64,000 nt of DNA, taken from NCBI RefSeq assembly GCF_001606025.1, contig NZ_CP014945.1, positions 2,108,001-2,172,000 on the forward strand. Direction: 5' to 3'. The stretch is from Psychrobacter alimentarius. GTDB lineage: Bacteria; Pseudomonadota; Gammaproteobacteria; Pseudomonadales; Moraxellaceae. Of the stretch, positions 8,869-18,327 are shown in pieces. Made by a program: the position numbers and the translations under genes. The notes beneath the pieces are model-generated. The model did not search any database and had not been told where the DNA came from. It saw only the letters and a list, made by a program, of their open reading frames with translations. Each line of letters begins with the position of its first letter. The stretch's first letter is position 1.

Positions 8869-10512
8869 ATGTCAGACAATCGCAACATACCCTCATTGAA
8901 CACAAATAGCACGATGAATCCATTGGCCGCCAAAGCGAATACCACTGTGGCTTATACGGATGGTGCCTGTAAGGGCAATCCTGGTGCTGGTGGCTGGGGC
9001 GCGCACCTTATATTCAGCGATGGTAGCACGCAAGATTTATATGGCGGTGATAAAGAGACGACCAATAACCGTATGGAGTTGATGGGTGCCATACAAGCAC
9101 TGATGCACAGTCCTCTTGAGCAAAAACTTGAGATTTGGACCGACTCAAGTTATGTCCAAAAAGGGATTACAGAATGGATCGAGGGCTGGAAAAAAAGAGG
9201 CTGGAAAACAGCGGGCAAAAAACCTGTGGCCAACCAAGATCTTTGGCAACAATTGGATGCGTTGACCCAAAAACGTGATGTTGATTGGCATTGGGTAAAA
9301 GGTCATGCTGGACATACCGGCAACGAAAAAGCAGACGAATTGGCAAACCTAGGCGTCACCTCCAGTAGCGATCATTCATCAGCCCTGCACACACAGAATT
9401 TATCTAAAAAAAAAGTGTCCATAATGACTGACGATGCATCAGCGGCTTCTGGTCATGACTGGTTAAGTTTTGACCCTCTAGGTCTGGATATGGAAGAGAA
9501 CGAACTTGATGAAGAGCTTGATAATGAGCCACTAGAAAGTCATAACAATGACAATAATATGATGGCTAAAGACGCTATAATAGACACAAATCGCTATGAA
9601 GCACACGCTCATACACCGCCTCATGCGACCAAACCAATGAGTACCATAGATATGCCAGAAGCCCATGTACCAATGAATGTACCAACATCTGTCCCAATGA
9701 CCGATACAATGAATGAAGGCAAACTGTCAGAGGTAGCGGATGATGGTGTCAAATTCGATGGTGATACCAGTCGTGCCAATCCGCACTTTAAGCCGCTGCT
9801 ACCTGAACCAAAACATCGTCATGAATCTGACCGTCAACTGATTATGGATACCGAGACCACAGGACTTGATGCGCTAAAAGGCGATCGTGTCATCGAAGTT
9901 GGTATCGTCGAGATGGTTGGGCGTAAATTCACTGGCGAAAAACTGCATGTCTATATTAACCCACAGCGCGGTATGGATGAGGAAGTCATTCGCATTCATG
10001 GTATCTCTGAGGCATTTTTAGCGGATAAGCCAACCTTCGATCAAGTGGCAAAATCGCTATATGACTTTATGGATGGGGCAGAAATCATCGCCCATAACGC
10101 CTCGTTTGATATGAACTTCTTAAACATGGAGTTTGCTAAAGTTGGTCTCAATGACTTTGCCGAGCGGGTACGAGTGACTGACTCTTTGGCCATGGCAAAA
10201 CAGCAGTATCCGGGGCAAAAAAACACCCTAGATGCCTTAGTAAGACGTTTAGATGTGGGTAAGCAAGATCGTACTTTCCATGGTGCTTTACTTGACTCAG
10301 AGATTTTGGCTGAAGTATATTTAGCGATGACAGGTGGGCAGGTCACGCTTGCCATTGAGGAAGATGCACAAACTGAGGGCGGACAAACTGCCCATGCAAA
10401 TTTTAGCGATCTAGCCGCTTTATTGCTGGCGTCAAGCACAGACGAAGACGCAAACCAACAGTGGTACACCTCGCTTTCAGAGGACTACCCTGAGCTCAAA
10501 GCCCATATGTAG
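8869..10512 (+). CDS. rnhA/dnaQ: Fused ribonuclease HI and DNA polymerase III epsilon subunit (proofreading exonuclease)
   Basis: A 547-residue fusion of two replication enzymes. Residues about 25-160 are RNase [21 protein letters not shown] with the first catalytic Asp, [13 protein letters not shown] with the Glu, [15 protein letters not shown] with the next Asp, and [18 protein letters not shown] with the last. Residues about 320-500 are the DEDDh 3'-5' exonuclease of the epsilon subunit: [18 protein letters not shown] (Exo I), [11 protein letters not shown] (Exo II) and [17 protein letters not shown] (Exo III). The 150-residue linker is acidic and rich in Asp, Asn, Met, Pro and Thr, and is probably disordered. 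A fused arrangement is, to my knowledge, seen in other Moraxellaceae; in E. coli the genes are separate, adjacent and divergent. The fusion would deliver RNA-primer cleavage and proofreading in one chain. Confidence 0.95.
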   Translation: MSDNRNIPSLNTNSTMNPLAAKANTTVAYTDGACKGNPGAGGWGAHLIFSDGSTQDLYGGDKETTNNRMELMGAIQALMHSPLEQKLEIWTDSSYVQKGITEWIEGWKKRGWKTAGKKPVANQDLWQQLDALTQKRDVDWHWVKGHAGHTGNEKADELANLGVTSSSDHSSALHTQNLSKKKVSIMTDDASAASGHDWLSFDPLGLDMEENELDEELDNEPLESHNNDNNMMAKDAIIDTNRYEAHAHTPPHATKPMSTIDMPEAHVPMNVPTSVPMTDTMNEGKLSEVADDGVKFDGDTSRANPHFKPLLPEPKHRHESDRQLIMDTETTGLDALKGDRVIEVGIVEMVGRKFTGEKLHVYINPQRGMDEEVIRIHGISEAFLADKPTFDQVAKSLYDFMDGAEIIAHNASFDMNFLNMEFAKVGLNDFAERVRVTDSLAMAKQQYPGQKNTLDALVRRLDVGKQDRTFHGALLDSEILAEVYLAMTGGQVTLAIEEDAQTEGGQTAHANFSDLAALLLASSTDEDANQQWYTSLSEDYPELKAHM

Positions 10513-10656
10513 TTATCGATCGTGACCGTTTTTGATATTACCAATTCTACAGTACAGCATTCATGATTATAATCAGCGTTAAAACAGCACCCATACCTAC
10601 TTTTAGCATTATCTAACCCATCGCCATTCTCATCAGTACATTATGGAAAAATAACT

Positions 10657-12339
10657 ATGGACCAGTCTGCGCAAATGAAATTAACCGCTCCCACGCTTAG
10701 TATCACTGATTTCAATCTACCCTCACTACATTTGCTGCATGATGAGATTATCGTAACGCTAAAAGATGCCGAGATTCATCTGGGTGAGTTCAATGACGAT
10801 GACAGTCAGGCACCTTTACTGCTAGATTCTATCGTTGTCCTAAAGCAGTTATCTTATATTTTTAAACTGATCTCTTTGGTCGGTGCTGAAGTCTTAAATA
10901 CAGCTATTGCCAATGGATTGCAGCGTCTTTATGACAATGGTGATAATAATGATATCGATTTGATTATGGATCTATCAGAAGCCATTATGACACTTGAGCG
11001 TTATGTCGAATTTGTACTATTGACGGAGTCGGTAGAGCCCATTTTATTATTGCCAGTGATCAACAAACTGAACGCTCATAGTCACCAAAACCTTATTTCA
11101 GCAGATTATTTTTCTGCTTTTGGTAGCAGTAGCGTTATTATTGCCAATCCTGAAAGCAACTTTCAGCCACTCAAAGAGCTCGATATCGATAACGAATTGT
11201 TGACCTATGCCTATCGTAGTGGGCTTAGCGTGGTTCTACTCAATCAAGATGGCAACATTAGCCCAGATGAGCAACAAAAAGTCGATGCCATGAGTGCGGC
11301 CTGTGCGCTGATTGCCTCAAAGACCGACAGCTTATTTTGGCAAGCAGCCAATACCGCTGTCACTGATATCGCCACCCTGTTGCCGCTGACCTTGAGTCAA
11401 AAACACATCTTTATTTATTTGGAGCAACAATTCCAAAGCTATCTACCAGTGATGGATAGACGTTTTGCTGATTTGGTCAGCTTTGCGTGCCAGCGTAACA
11501 CTATTGAGGCGCAGCAACTGCGTGAACTGTACGCTGACAACCAATTAGAAGGGCCTCAGATTGAACAGATGAAGCGCTTTTTATTTGGGCCTAATCGTAC
11601 GTTGACTGATACTTTAAACACGATTATTCAAACCCAAATCAACACAATTAAAGAAGATGTAGACAGTTACGCTCGCGGTGACTCCATTAATCCTGCTGAC
11701 ATGCAGACAGCACAGATTACTGACGAACTTACTGCATTGAGCTCAGCACTACGACTGCTTGGTCTAACAAGTGCCGCCAGCAGTCTCAGTACAGCTGCAC
11801 AAGCGGTCAAGCATTGGCGAGCGCCTGCACCTGAGGATTTTGATCATTTATTATTGGCCTTGATGCATGCCGAAAATGCCACCATCGCGATGGCAGAAAC
11901 ACATACCCCAGGCGCTATTTATTTGCCATTGAACAACCCTCATATCTCATTGCATCAGCTCAATACTGCCAATGATACCTTGATACAAGAGAGTCGTACC
12001 GCGATTGCCAGTGCCGAACAAGCCATCACTGACTATTTGGCTGAGCCAGAACGAGATTTACTGAATATTCAAAACGTACCCGAGATGATGCGCCAAGTAT
12101 CAGGAGCTGTACGCTTTTTGCAACTGCCAACCCCCGCCAGCATGCTCAGTCAATTGGCTAACTATATTGAACAGCGTATCGAAAGTGGACGTCGCATAGA
12201 AGATGATACCCTGTCCTATATTGCCGATATTATTATGGCGGTTGATTATCATTTAGAAGGTTTGGAATACAATCGTCCTGTCAGTAAGCAGGCGCTTAAT
12301 GTCGGTCAACAAAGCTTAAGCGCGTTATTGGCAGCCTAG
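10657..12339 (+). CDS. FimL/ChpA N-terminal-like protein (type IV pili/chemosensory scaffold, tentative)
   Basis: A 560-residue soluble, largely helical protein. Residues about 25-120 (LHDEIIVTLKDAEIHL, then LLLDSIVVLKQLSYIFKLIS and DLSEAIMTLERYVEFVL) resemble the Hpt-like N-terminal region of ChpA and the related scaffold FimL, which in Pseudomonas links the Pil-Chp chemosensory system to cAMP production and twitching. The catalytic phosphorylatable histidine motif of true Hpt domains is not evident, as expected for FimL. A second similar helical region occupies the C-terminal part (IQNVPEMMRQVSGAVRFLQL onward). No kinase or receiver domain is present. No pil or chp genes are next to it in the window. 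The family assignment rests on motif style only. Confidence 0.55.
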   Translation: MDQSAQMKLTAPTLSITDFNLPSLHLLHDEIIVTLKDAEIHLGEFNDDDSQAPLLLDSIVVLKQLSYIFKLISLVGAEVLNTAIANGLQRLYDNGDNNDIDLIMDLSEAIMTLERYVEFVLLTESVEPILLLPVINKLNAHSHQNLISADYFSAFGSSSVIIANPESNFQPLKELDIDNELLTYAYRSGLSVVLLNQDGNISPDEQQKVDAMSAACALIASKTDSLFWQAANTAVTDIATLLPLTLSQKHIFIYLEQQFQSYLPVMDRRFADLVSFACQRNTIEAQQLRELYADNQLEGPQIEQMKRFLFGPNRTLTDTLNTIIQTQINTIKEDVDSYARGDSINPADMQTAQITDELTALSSALRLLGLTSAASSLSTAAQAVKHWRAPAPEDFDHLLLALMHAENATIAMAETHTPGAIYLPLNNPHISLHQLNTANDTLIQESRTAIASAEQAITDYLAEPERDLLNIQNVPEMMRQVSGAVRFLQLPTPASMLSQLANYIEQRIESGRRIEDDTLSYIADIIMAVDYHLEGLEYNRPVSKQALNVGQQSLSALLAA

Positions 12340-12410
12340 TGTCGATACAGTTTGATCGTAATGTCATTAACTCTTCATTACGATAGAACTTTCTATATTT
12401 TTATTACTTC

Positions 12411-12448
12411 AAACAAGTTTGTATGTCACGTACTACAAACTTGTTTTT
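12411..12448 (+). terminator. Intrinsic terminator after the FimL-like gene
   Basis: A perfect 13-bp stem, AAACAAGTTTGTA (12411-12423) and TACAAACTTGTTT (12434-12446), with a 10-base loop and a T5 run to 12448. It ends 12 bases before the nudC start, so nudC transcription must pass through it or begin within or just after it. Confidence 0.82.
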
Positions 12449-12459
12449 AATGCTTTGGA

Positions 12460-13464
12460 ATGTCGTATATGACCCATGCTTTCGTATTTCGTGATGACAC
12501 TCTTTTATGTCATCAAACATCTGATGGCTGGTGGCCATTGCAGGTTCAATTACCGCAGTCTGCTCCACATTCAGAAGATAGCGAGCATTCGCCAACCTAT
12601 CAAATTGGTCGAGTGGCGCTACTTGAGAGCCTGGCACCCAATCATTGGTTGACTGATAGTTCGCCAAAAAATTCCGTTGAATTTGGCCATCAAGCGACTA
12701 AGACTGATGGTTTTACTTCTGATCCTTTTCAAGCCCATCCTTTCGATTCCGACACTTTCACAGCTCAAAGCACCAGCGCCATTACTGATGCCTATGCCCT
12801 AGCACACAATATTGTCTTGCCAACAATAACTGACCATAGCGGATACGATTTTTTGCCTTATAGACAGCTCATTACCCAGCTGCCTATTGCACTATCTACT
12901 CAAATCAGCCAAGCCATACAGCTATTGCGTTGGCAAGAAGATACACAGTTTTGTAGTCGCTGTGCCACGCCTGCCGTTCATACTAAAACGGACGAACGCG
13001 CGATGGTCTGTCCCGTATGTCAGTTGCGCCAGTATCCTCGTGTCCAGCCATGTGTCATCACTGCCATCACTCGTCCCAATCCGAAAACGGGAGAAATGCA
13101 AATCTTACTGGCACAGCATCGACGCCATGGCGTGCAAAAGCAGCCAGCCATGTATGGTTTGATTGCTGGCTTCGTCGAAGTAGGTGAAAGTTTGGAGCAT
13201 GCCGTGGTACGCGAAGTCGCAGAAGAGGTAAATATCAGTGTGACCAATATAAGCTACGTAAGCAGTCAGCCTTGGCCGTTTCCTTCTAACTTAATGCTTG
13301 GTTTTAAAGCCACTTATGCAGAGGGTGATATCGTTATTCAAGAAGAAGAGCTGACCCACGCAGATTTTTTTGATATTTCAAACCTGCCCCAAATTCCTTT
13401 TAAAGGCAGTATTGCTTATGAGTTGATTGCACTGGTCGCTCATGAACAAGGCGTGAGCTTATAA
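12460..13464 (+). CDS. nudC: NADH pyrophosphatase / NAD-cap hydrolase NudC
   Basis: NudC hydrolyses NAD(H) to NMN(H) and AMP and removes the NAD cap from bacterial RNA. Visible features: an N-terminal NUDIX-like region; a zinc ribbon with CSRC and CPVC pairs around residues 165-192; the Nudix box GFVEVGESLEHAVVREVAEE, matching GX5EX7REUXEEXGU; and the NudC-specific SQPWPFPSNLMLGF just after it. The length of 334 residues is somewhat above E. coli NudC (257), owing to a longer, poorly conserved N-terminal part. The ATG at 12469 is an alternative start, since GGA lies 9 bases before it. A terminator hairpin lies immediately upstream. Confidence 0.95.
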   Translation: MSYMTHAFVFRDDTLLCHQTSDGWWPLQVQLPQSAPHSEDSEHSPTYQIGRVALLESLAPNHWLTDSSPKNSVEFGHQATKTDGFTSDPFQAHPFDSDTFTAQSTSAITDAYALAHNIVLPTITDHSGYDFLPYRQLITQLPIALSTQISQAIQLLRWQEDTQFCSRCATPAVHTKTDERAMVCPVCQLRQYPRVQPCVITAITRPNPKTGEMQILLAQHRRHGVQKQPAMYGLIAGFVEVGESLEHAVVREVAEEVNISVTNISYVSSQPWPFPSNLMLGFKATYAEGDIVIQEEELTHADFFDISNLPQIPFKGSIAYELIALVAHEQGVSL

Positions 13465-13486
13465 GCGTTTGGTTTATCTATCTCAC

Positions 13487-14422
13487 TTAAACAGTGGCTT
13501 TTCGGCTTGCCAAACGCGCCTGTTGCCATTTGAACAGTCTGGGTATTAGTAATCCAGCGATGACAATCATCATACCGACCAACTGTAAAATTGTGACTTG
13601 CTGACCGTAAGCGAATGCAGTCAGCGCTGCAAAAACGGGCACAAAATTAAAGAATAAAGACGCATTGGCAGCACCAAGTTGTTTCACGCCAGAAATCCAC
13701 AACAGGTAACCGCCAACCGTGCCAAAGACCCCAATAAATATCAAATCAACAAGAACGCCACGACTGATCACTAGGCTTTCTTGTATTGGGTGCACCTCTG
13801 CACTAAACAGTACCATCAGCGAGATGACGCCCAGACCTGACAGCATACCAACCAAGGTATAAGGAATCATTGGCATCCAGCGGCTAATGCCTTGGGTCAG
13901 ATAAGTATACAGACTCCAGCACAGCATGCCCAAAAAGATCATTTGATCGCCGTGATTAAACTCAAACCCCAATAGTTTGGCAAATGCGCCATCGGTCAGT
14001 ACCAGTAGCACTCCAGAGAGACAAACCACCAAACTAAACAGCGCGCCCTTGGTAGGAAACTGACGCTGCGCCACAGAACCAATCAAGGACGTTACTAGTG
14101 GGCTGAGGGCCATAATCAACGCACCATTATTAGCATTGGTCTGAGCCAAGCCTGTGAACAGACCCAGATTTAAGCCACCAACACCAATGATGGACACACC
14201 AATTGCCCACACCCACTGTTTTGGCGTGAGATTCGGCATTGGCATGTGCTTATATTTTGCATAAAGGTACAGACACACAGCGGCAATGCTAAAGCGCCAC
14301 ATGACTAAGGTTAAGGCATTGACCTCTCCCAAAGCATGTTTGCCAACAGGGAAACTTGCACCCCAAAAAAACGTGCACAGTAACAGACATAGTACGGCAT
14401 TGGTATTCGCGGAACGGCTCAT
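13487..14422 (-). CDS. EamA/DMT-family transporter
   Basis: An inner-membrane drug/metabolite exporter family protein of about 311 residues with ten predicted membrane segments in two EamA repeats (LCTFFWGASFPVGKHAL opens the first; MIFLGMLCWSLYTYLTQGI opens the second). The C-terminus is basic (LFKWQQARLASRKATV), consistent with a cytosolic tail. The frame is open to 14503, but GGAT lies 6-7 bases before the ATG at 14422, giving MSRSANTNAVLCLLLC. It is divergent from a LysR regulator 92 bp away, a common arrangement in which the regulator controls export of an amino acid or similar metabolite. The substrate is not predictable. Confidence 0.9.
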   Translation of the reverse strand: MSRSANTNAVLCLLLCTFFWGASFPVGKHALGEVNALTLVMWRFSIAAVCLYLYAKYKHMPMPNLTPKQWVWAIGVSIIGVGGLNLGLFTGLAQTNANNGALIMALSPLVTSLIGSVAQRQFPTKGALFSLVVCLSGVLLVLTDGAFAKLLGFEFNHGDQMIFLGMLCWSLYTYLTQGISRWMPMIPYTLVGMLSGLGVISLMVLFSAEVHPIQESLVISRGVLVDLIFIGVFGTVGGYLLWISGVKQLGAANASLFFNFVPVFAALTAFAYGQQVTILQLVGMMIVIAGLLIPRLFKWQQARLASRKATV

Positions 14423-14514
14423 ATTACATCCAAAAACTTGCGAAAAGATAACCACCAGTGTATATATTTTAAATACGGTATAAACAAGCAATAACGAGAG
14501 CATAGATTCCGAAT

Positions 14515-15405
14515 ATGAAATTTAACTACTCCCTCGATGACATGCGCAGCTTTTGCGCCGTTGTCAGATACGGCAGCTTTCGTCAAGCCTCTGTCATGCT
14601 AGATATGCCGCTATCAACATTGAGCCGCCGCGTTGCCAAATTAGAATCCGATCTGGCACTCAGATTACTCAATCGTGATGCGCATCGCGTACAGCTAACC
14701 CATGCAGGACAACAGTATTATAAAAGTAGCGCCCATCTGTTTGACGAATTAGAAAACGTCGCGGTTTGCTTATTACAAGATAAAAACCAAGCCAAAGGTA
14801 CGATTAGAATCAGTGCCCCTGTCAACTTTGGCAGCGATATTTTGGCACCCTATTTCAATGCCTTTTTAAAGCAATATCCAGATATCCATTTGGATTTGCG
14901 ACTATCCAATCAAACCATTGATATAGAAGCACAGGCCATTGATATCGCTTTTCGCATCGGTGAGCACAGTGCTGATCATTGGATTGGACGACAGCTGACC
15001 AATATTCGCTTTATGATTTGTGCCTCAAGTAATACCAATATCTCTGCTATTCACGTACCCAGCGATTTGACAGGCTACCCTACCGTATTGTGTACGCCTA
15101 TGTCGACTTGGCATCTGCAACATCGCACAACAGGTGAGGTACAAGCACACCAGCCAATGCACAATGTCCGTCTAAAGGTCGATAACATCAGCTTGTTGAC
15201 AAGGGCTATCGCAGACGGTATTGGTCTGGGTTTTATTCCCGATTATGATGCTGAGCCTTTGATAGCGTCAGGACATTTACAACAGGTATTACCCGATTGG
15301 CATAACCAACCAAGAGGCTGTCAGATGCTCTATCGCGACCGTGATAACATGCCTTATCGTATGCATTTATTAATCGATTTTATGCTCAAGTGCTTTGATG
15401 AGTAG
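14515..15405 (+). CDS. LysR-family transcriptional regulator
   Basis: A 296-residue LysR regulator. The winged HTH occupies the N-terminus (MRSFCAVVRYGSFRQASVML, then PLSTLSRRVAKLESDLALRLL), and the type-2 periplasmic-binding-like effector domain follows from about residue 90 (GTIRISAPVNFGSDILAPYF; GIGLGFIPDYDAEPLIASGH). Members of this subgroup usually regulate a divergent transporter or oxidoreductase. Here the divergent neighbour is an EamA exporter with a 92-bp shared intergenic region. The effector is unknown. Confidence 0.93.
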   Translation: MKFNYSLDDMRSFCAVVRYGSFRQASVMLDMPLSTLSRRVAKLESDLALRLLNRDAHRVQLTHAGQQYYKSSAHLFDELENVAVCLLQDKNQAKGTIRISAPVNFGSDILAPYFNAFLKQYPDIHLDLRLSNQTIDIEAQAIDIAFRIGEHSADHWIGRQLTNIRFMICASSNTNISAIHVPSDLTGYPTVLCTPMSTWHLQHRTTGEVQAHQPMHNVRLKVDNISLLTRAIADGIGLGFIPDYDAEPLIASGHLQQVLPDWHNQPRGCQMLYRDRDNMPYRMHLLIDFMLKCFDE

Positions 15406-15709
15406 GCGCTTCGACAATGATTGTTTTCTCATGCTGATAATCAGTATCACTTTTGAGCCAAATACCTCATGCTCTCGTCATGATTTTTTAATTTTACCCT
15501 CATAATCTTAGTATTTGACTATACTGTGTTAGAGCTTCAAATGTGTTAATCTTTCGCGGCAAAAGAGCAATCGCTATAGCTGGGTTGGTTGCTATTGACC
15601 ATATAACCTCCGTACACAAACTTGTGATATACCGATAAAGTGCCCAATTAATAGCCTTTTGTAATAGTCACTTGTCTGTCTCTTTATTGACAGATATAGG
15701 AGACAACCT
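15406..15709. other. Intergenic region upstream of the RnfB-like gene
   Basis: About 300 bases with no open frame, repeat or clear terminator. It should contain the promoter of the RnfB-like gene. I see nothing further in it. Confidence 0.35.
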
Positions 15710-16597
15710 TTGATAATGACCGATATTAAGGCCTGCAATACCATGTCCCAAACCGACACCCATTCTCAAGATGCTCAACAAACTCGCTTGGCAGACCTCC
15801 CCATCTTGTTTACGTCATTGCACATTGACACCCTGCCTACTGATGTACAAGCAAAAATTTCACGTATTGATGCTTGTTTACCGCAAACTCAATGTGGTCT
15901 TTGTGAGCATCCAGATGGCTGTTTGCCCTACGCCGCTGCCATCGTCTTAGATAACGAGCCACACAATAAATGCGTACCTGGTGGGCAACCCGTCACTGAC
16001 GCCATCGCTCAGATTCTGTATCCTAACACTCATAAGATACCCCTTAAAGCCGTTCCCTCTCAATGGCCAATAGATACTGCCTCTGCCAGACCTACTGAGG
16101 TGCGTGCGGTGATTCGTGAGGATGACTGTATTGGCTGTACCAAGTGTATTCCTGCTTGCCCCGTTGATGCTATTGTTGGTACTGGTAAACACATGCATAC
16201 CATATTTACTGACCTCTGTACTGGCTGCGAGCTATGTATCGCGCCTTGTCCCGTTGATTGTATTGACTTGGTCACGATAGAGCGCGAGGTTTCTGTCTCT
16301 GAGCGAGAAGCCGAGCAAGAAGATTTGAGACTGCGCTATCACACGCATTTAAGACGAGTGACCGAACAGCTTGCAGATAGCAGCAATAGCAGACCAGTGG
16401 TCAGCATGGTAGAGGCCAAACTGAACAATGCAGCGAGCCAATCTCTCAATATCAGTGAGACTCAAGCAAAAAATACCATTGCCGCGGCCAAATTACGTAC
16501 TAAGATCAAGAAACTGGAAAAACAACTGAGCGTTCGTGCCAATGAGCAAAAGCAAGCTGAGCTTGAGGCGCTACAGGCCGAGCTTTTACAGTTCTAA
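15710..16597 (+). CDS. RnfB-like ferredoxin-type electron transfer protein (orphan)
   Basis: A 295-residue iron-sulfur protein. An RnfB-type Fe-S domain (LPQTQCGLCEHPDGCLPYA...C at about residues 62-93) is followed by two 4Fe-4S ferredoxin motifs, CIGCTKCIPACP and CTGCELCIAPCP, and a charged helical C-terminus. Unlike subunit B of the complete Rnf/Rsx complex there is no N-terminal membrane helix, and no other rnf gene is nearby. It is followed 98 bp downstream by nth, whose product is also an Fe-S enzyme; in E. coli the rsx/rnf operon also ends at nth. Start: GGAGA at 15699-15703 suits either the TTG at 15710 (7-base spacing) or the ATG at 15716. The electron partner is unknown. Confidence 0.87.
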   Translation: MIMTDIKACNTMSQTDTHSQDAQQTRLADLPILFTSLHIDTLPTDVQAKISRIDACLPQTQCGLCEHPDGCLPYAAAIVLDNEPHNKCVPGGQPVTDAIAQILYPNTHKIPLKAVPSQWPIDTASARPTEVRAVIREDDCIGCTKCIPACPVDAIVGTGKHMHTIFTDLCTGCELCIAPCPVDCIDLVTIEREVSVSEREAEQEDLRLRYHTHLRRVTEQLADSSNSRPVVSMVEAKLNNAASQSLNISETQAKNTIAAAKLRTKIKKLEKQLSVRANEQKQAELEALQAELLQF

Positions 16598-16695
16598 TCA
16601 TTTGATACACAATACGCGCTGTTGAATTGCTATAAAATAGCCAAAATAAGAGCTTGACTCATTCATTGCCCAATAACATTCATTAATAAAATATT

Positions 16696-17391
16696 ATGAG
16701 TAAAACTGTCAAACATAAAACAGCCGATACACCGCCATCGAGAAGAATGCCCAATCGTGATGTACGTCCATTTTTTGAAAAACTGGCGGCGACAATTGAT
16801 GAACCAGTTACTGAACTCAATTATGCCAGCAATTTTGAGTTATTGATTGCCGTCATATTGTCTGCACAGGCAACGGATGTGAGTGTCAACATTGCTACCC
16901 AGCAATTGTATCCAGTAGCGAATACACCTGAAGCGATATTGGCATTGGGTGAAGACGGTTTAAAGGCGTACATTAAAAACATTGGCTTATACAACGCCAA
17001 AGCCAAAAACGTCATCAAAACCTGCCGCGATTTGATTGAGAAATTTGATAGCACTGTCCCTGATAATCGCAAAGATTTAGAGTCACTAGCGGGCGTTGGG
17101 CGTAAAACAGCCAATGTGGTTTTAAACACAGCGTTTGGACAACCAACGATGGCGGTCGATACGCACATCTTTCGCGTCGGCAATCGCACGGGGCTTGCCA
17201 CTGGTAAAAACGTCTTGATTGTAGAAGAAAAACTGGTTGAACGTATTCCAGACGACTTCATCGTTGATGCGCATCATTACCTTATTTTGCACGGTCGCTA
17301 TACCTGTCAAGCTCGCACACCGAAATGCGGCGCCTGCCCTGTCTATGGCGAGTGTATGTTTAAAGACAAAGCCACGTTTTTAGAACTATAA
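16696..17391 (+). CDS. nth: Endonuclease III
   Basis: A bifunctional DNA glycosylase/AP lyase for oxidised pyrimidines in base-excision repair. The helix-hairpin-helix segment LAGVGRKTANVVLNTAF contains the catalytic Lys (K137). The catalytic Asp is D155 in VDTHIFRV. The C-terminal 4Fe-4S cluster cysteines are C204, C211, C214 and C220 (C-x6-C-x2-C-x5-C). At 231 residues it is about 20 longer than E. coli Nth because of a basic N-terminal extension. It follows the RnfB-like gene in the same direction. Confidence 0.97.
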   Translation: MSKTVKHKTADTPPSRRMPNRDVRPFFEKLAATIDEPVTELNYASNFELLIAVILSAQATDVSVNIATQQLYPVANTPEAILALGEDGLKAYIKNIGLYNAKAKNVIKTCRDLIEKFDSTVPDNRKDLESLAGVGRKTANVVLNTAFGQPTMAVDTHIFRVGNRTGLATGKNVLIVEEKLVERIPDDFIVDAHHYLILHGRYTCQARTPKCGACPVYGECMFKDKATFLEL

Positions 17392-17568
17392 CTTTTTGAC
17401 CTATAGCGTTTCAACCCGTAACGATGGATTATACGTCAGGCTATCATTACCACTTCGATAAATTACCCTATCGTTTATATCAATAGGTAAAGCAAAAATT
17501 TTGAACTCTAGTTGCCATGGATGGTTACTTATCGTTATAAAAATCATTGTCATATTAAGGAGAATCAA

Positions 17569-18165
17569 ATGAATACGATCACCGCATTGCTGTTTGACGA
17601 CTTTGAAACTTTGGATTTGTTTGGGCCTATCGAGATGTTTGGAAGTATGCCTGAGTATTATCGCATTCAATTTGCCTCGATGACTGGTGGTATTATTCGC
17701 AGCAAGCATGGTGTTGCTATGCAAACGACTGCCGTCACAAAATTAGACGATCAGACTGATATTTTATTGGTGCCAGGCGGGATGGGTACTAGGCAATTGG
17801 TGCAAAACCAGTCTTTTTTGCAGATCATCACAGCGCTTGTCGAACAAGCGAATTGGGTGCTTAGCGTCTGCACTGGTAGCGCCTTGTTGGCTAAGGCAGG
17901 AGTTTTGAATGGCAAGCGCGCCACCTCTAACAAGCTGTCGTGGCAATGGGTAATATTGCAATCTGATAACGTCCATTGGATAAAGCAAGCACGCTGGGTA
18001 GTCGATGATAAGTTTTATACGTCATCAGGTGTGAGTGCTGGCATGGACATGGCACTCGGTTTTATTGCTGACAGACATGATGTAGAGACCGCACGTCACA
18101 TTGCCACCTATACCGAATATCGTTGGCAAGAAAATAGTGATATCGATGACTTTTATCGCCCTTGA
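17569..18165 (+). CDS. DJ-1/PfpI family protein
   Basis: A single-domain DJ-1/PfpI superfamily protein of 198 residues. The N-terminal LLFDDFETLDLFGPIEMFG carries the conserved acidic residue, and the nucleophile elbow is SVCTGSALLAKAGVLNGKRA with the reactive Cys. There is no AraC DNA-binding domain, in contrast to the regulator at 4759. Members include isonitrile hydratase and glyoxalase/chaperone-like enzymes; the segment TSSGVSAGMDMALGFI is typical of the InhA (isonitrile hydratase)-like subgroup. The start has AAGGAGA at 17557-17563, six bases before the ATG at 17569. It is a monocistronic-looking gene between nth and metK. Confidence 0.88.
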   Translation: MNTITALLFDDFETLDLFGPIEMFGSMPEYYRIQFASMTGGIIRSKHGVAMQTTAVTKLDDQTDILLVPGGMGTRQLVQNQSFLQIITALVEQANWVLSVCTGSALLAKAGVLNGKRATSNKLSWQWVILQSDNVHWIKQARWVVDDKFYTSSGVSAGMDMALGFIADRHDVETARHIATYTEYRWQENSDIDDFYRP

Positions 18166-18327
18166 TCAAGGCTTGGTTACCTCATAATGCTATCCATCGC
18201 TAGAGTTTTGCCTCGATACACGTTAAAATACGCTAATTTTTTGATTCTTTTTCATCTTTTATTTTTCTATACATTTAATAATGACTGAGTGCGTAAACTA
18301 CAGTCCCTGCAATTAAGCGATCCCATT

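Noticed and set aside
18166..18327. SAM riboswitch before metK
   Set aside because: No structured, GC-bearing leader or characteristic P1-P4 arrangement can be seen; the region is AT-rich.
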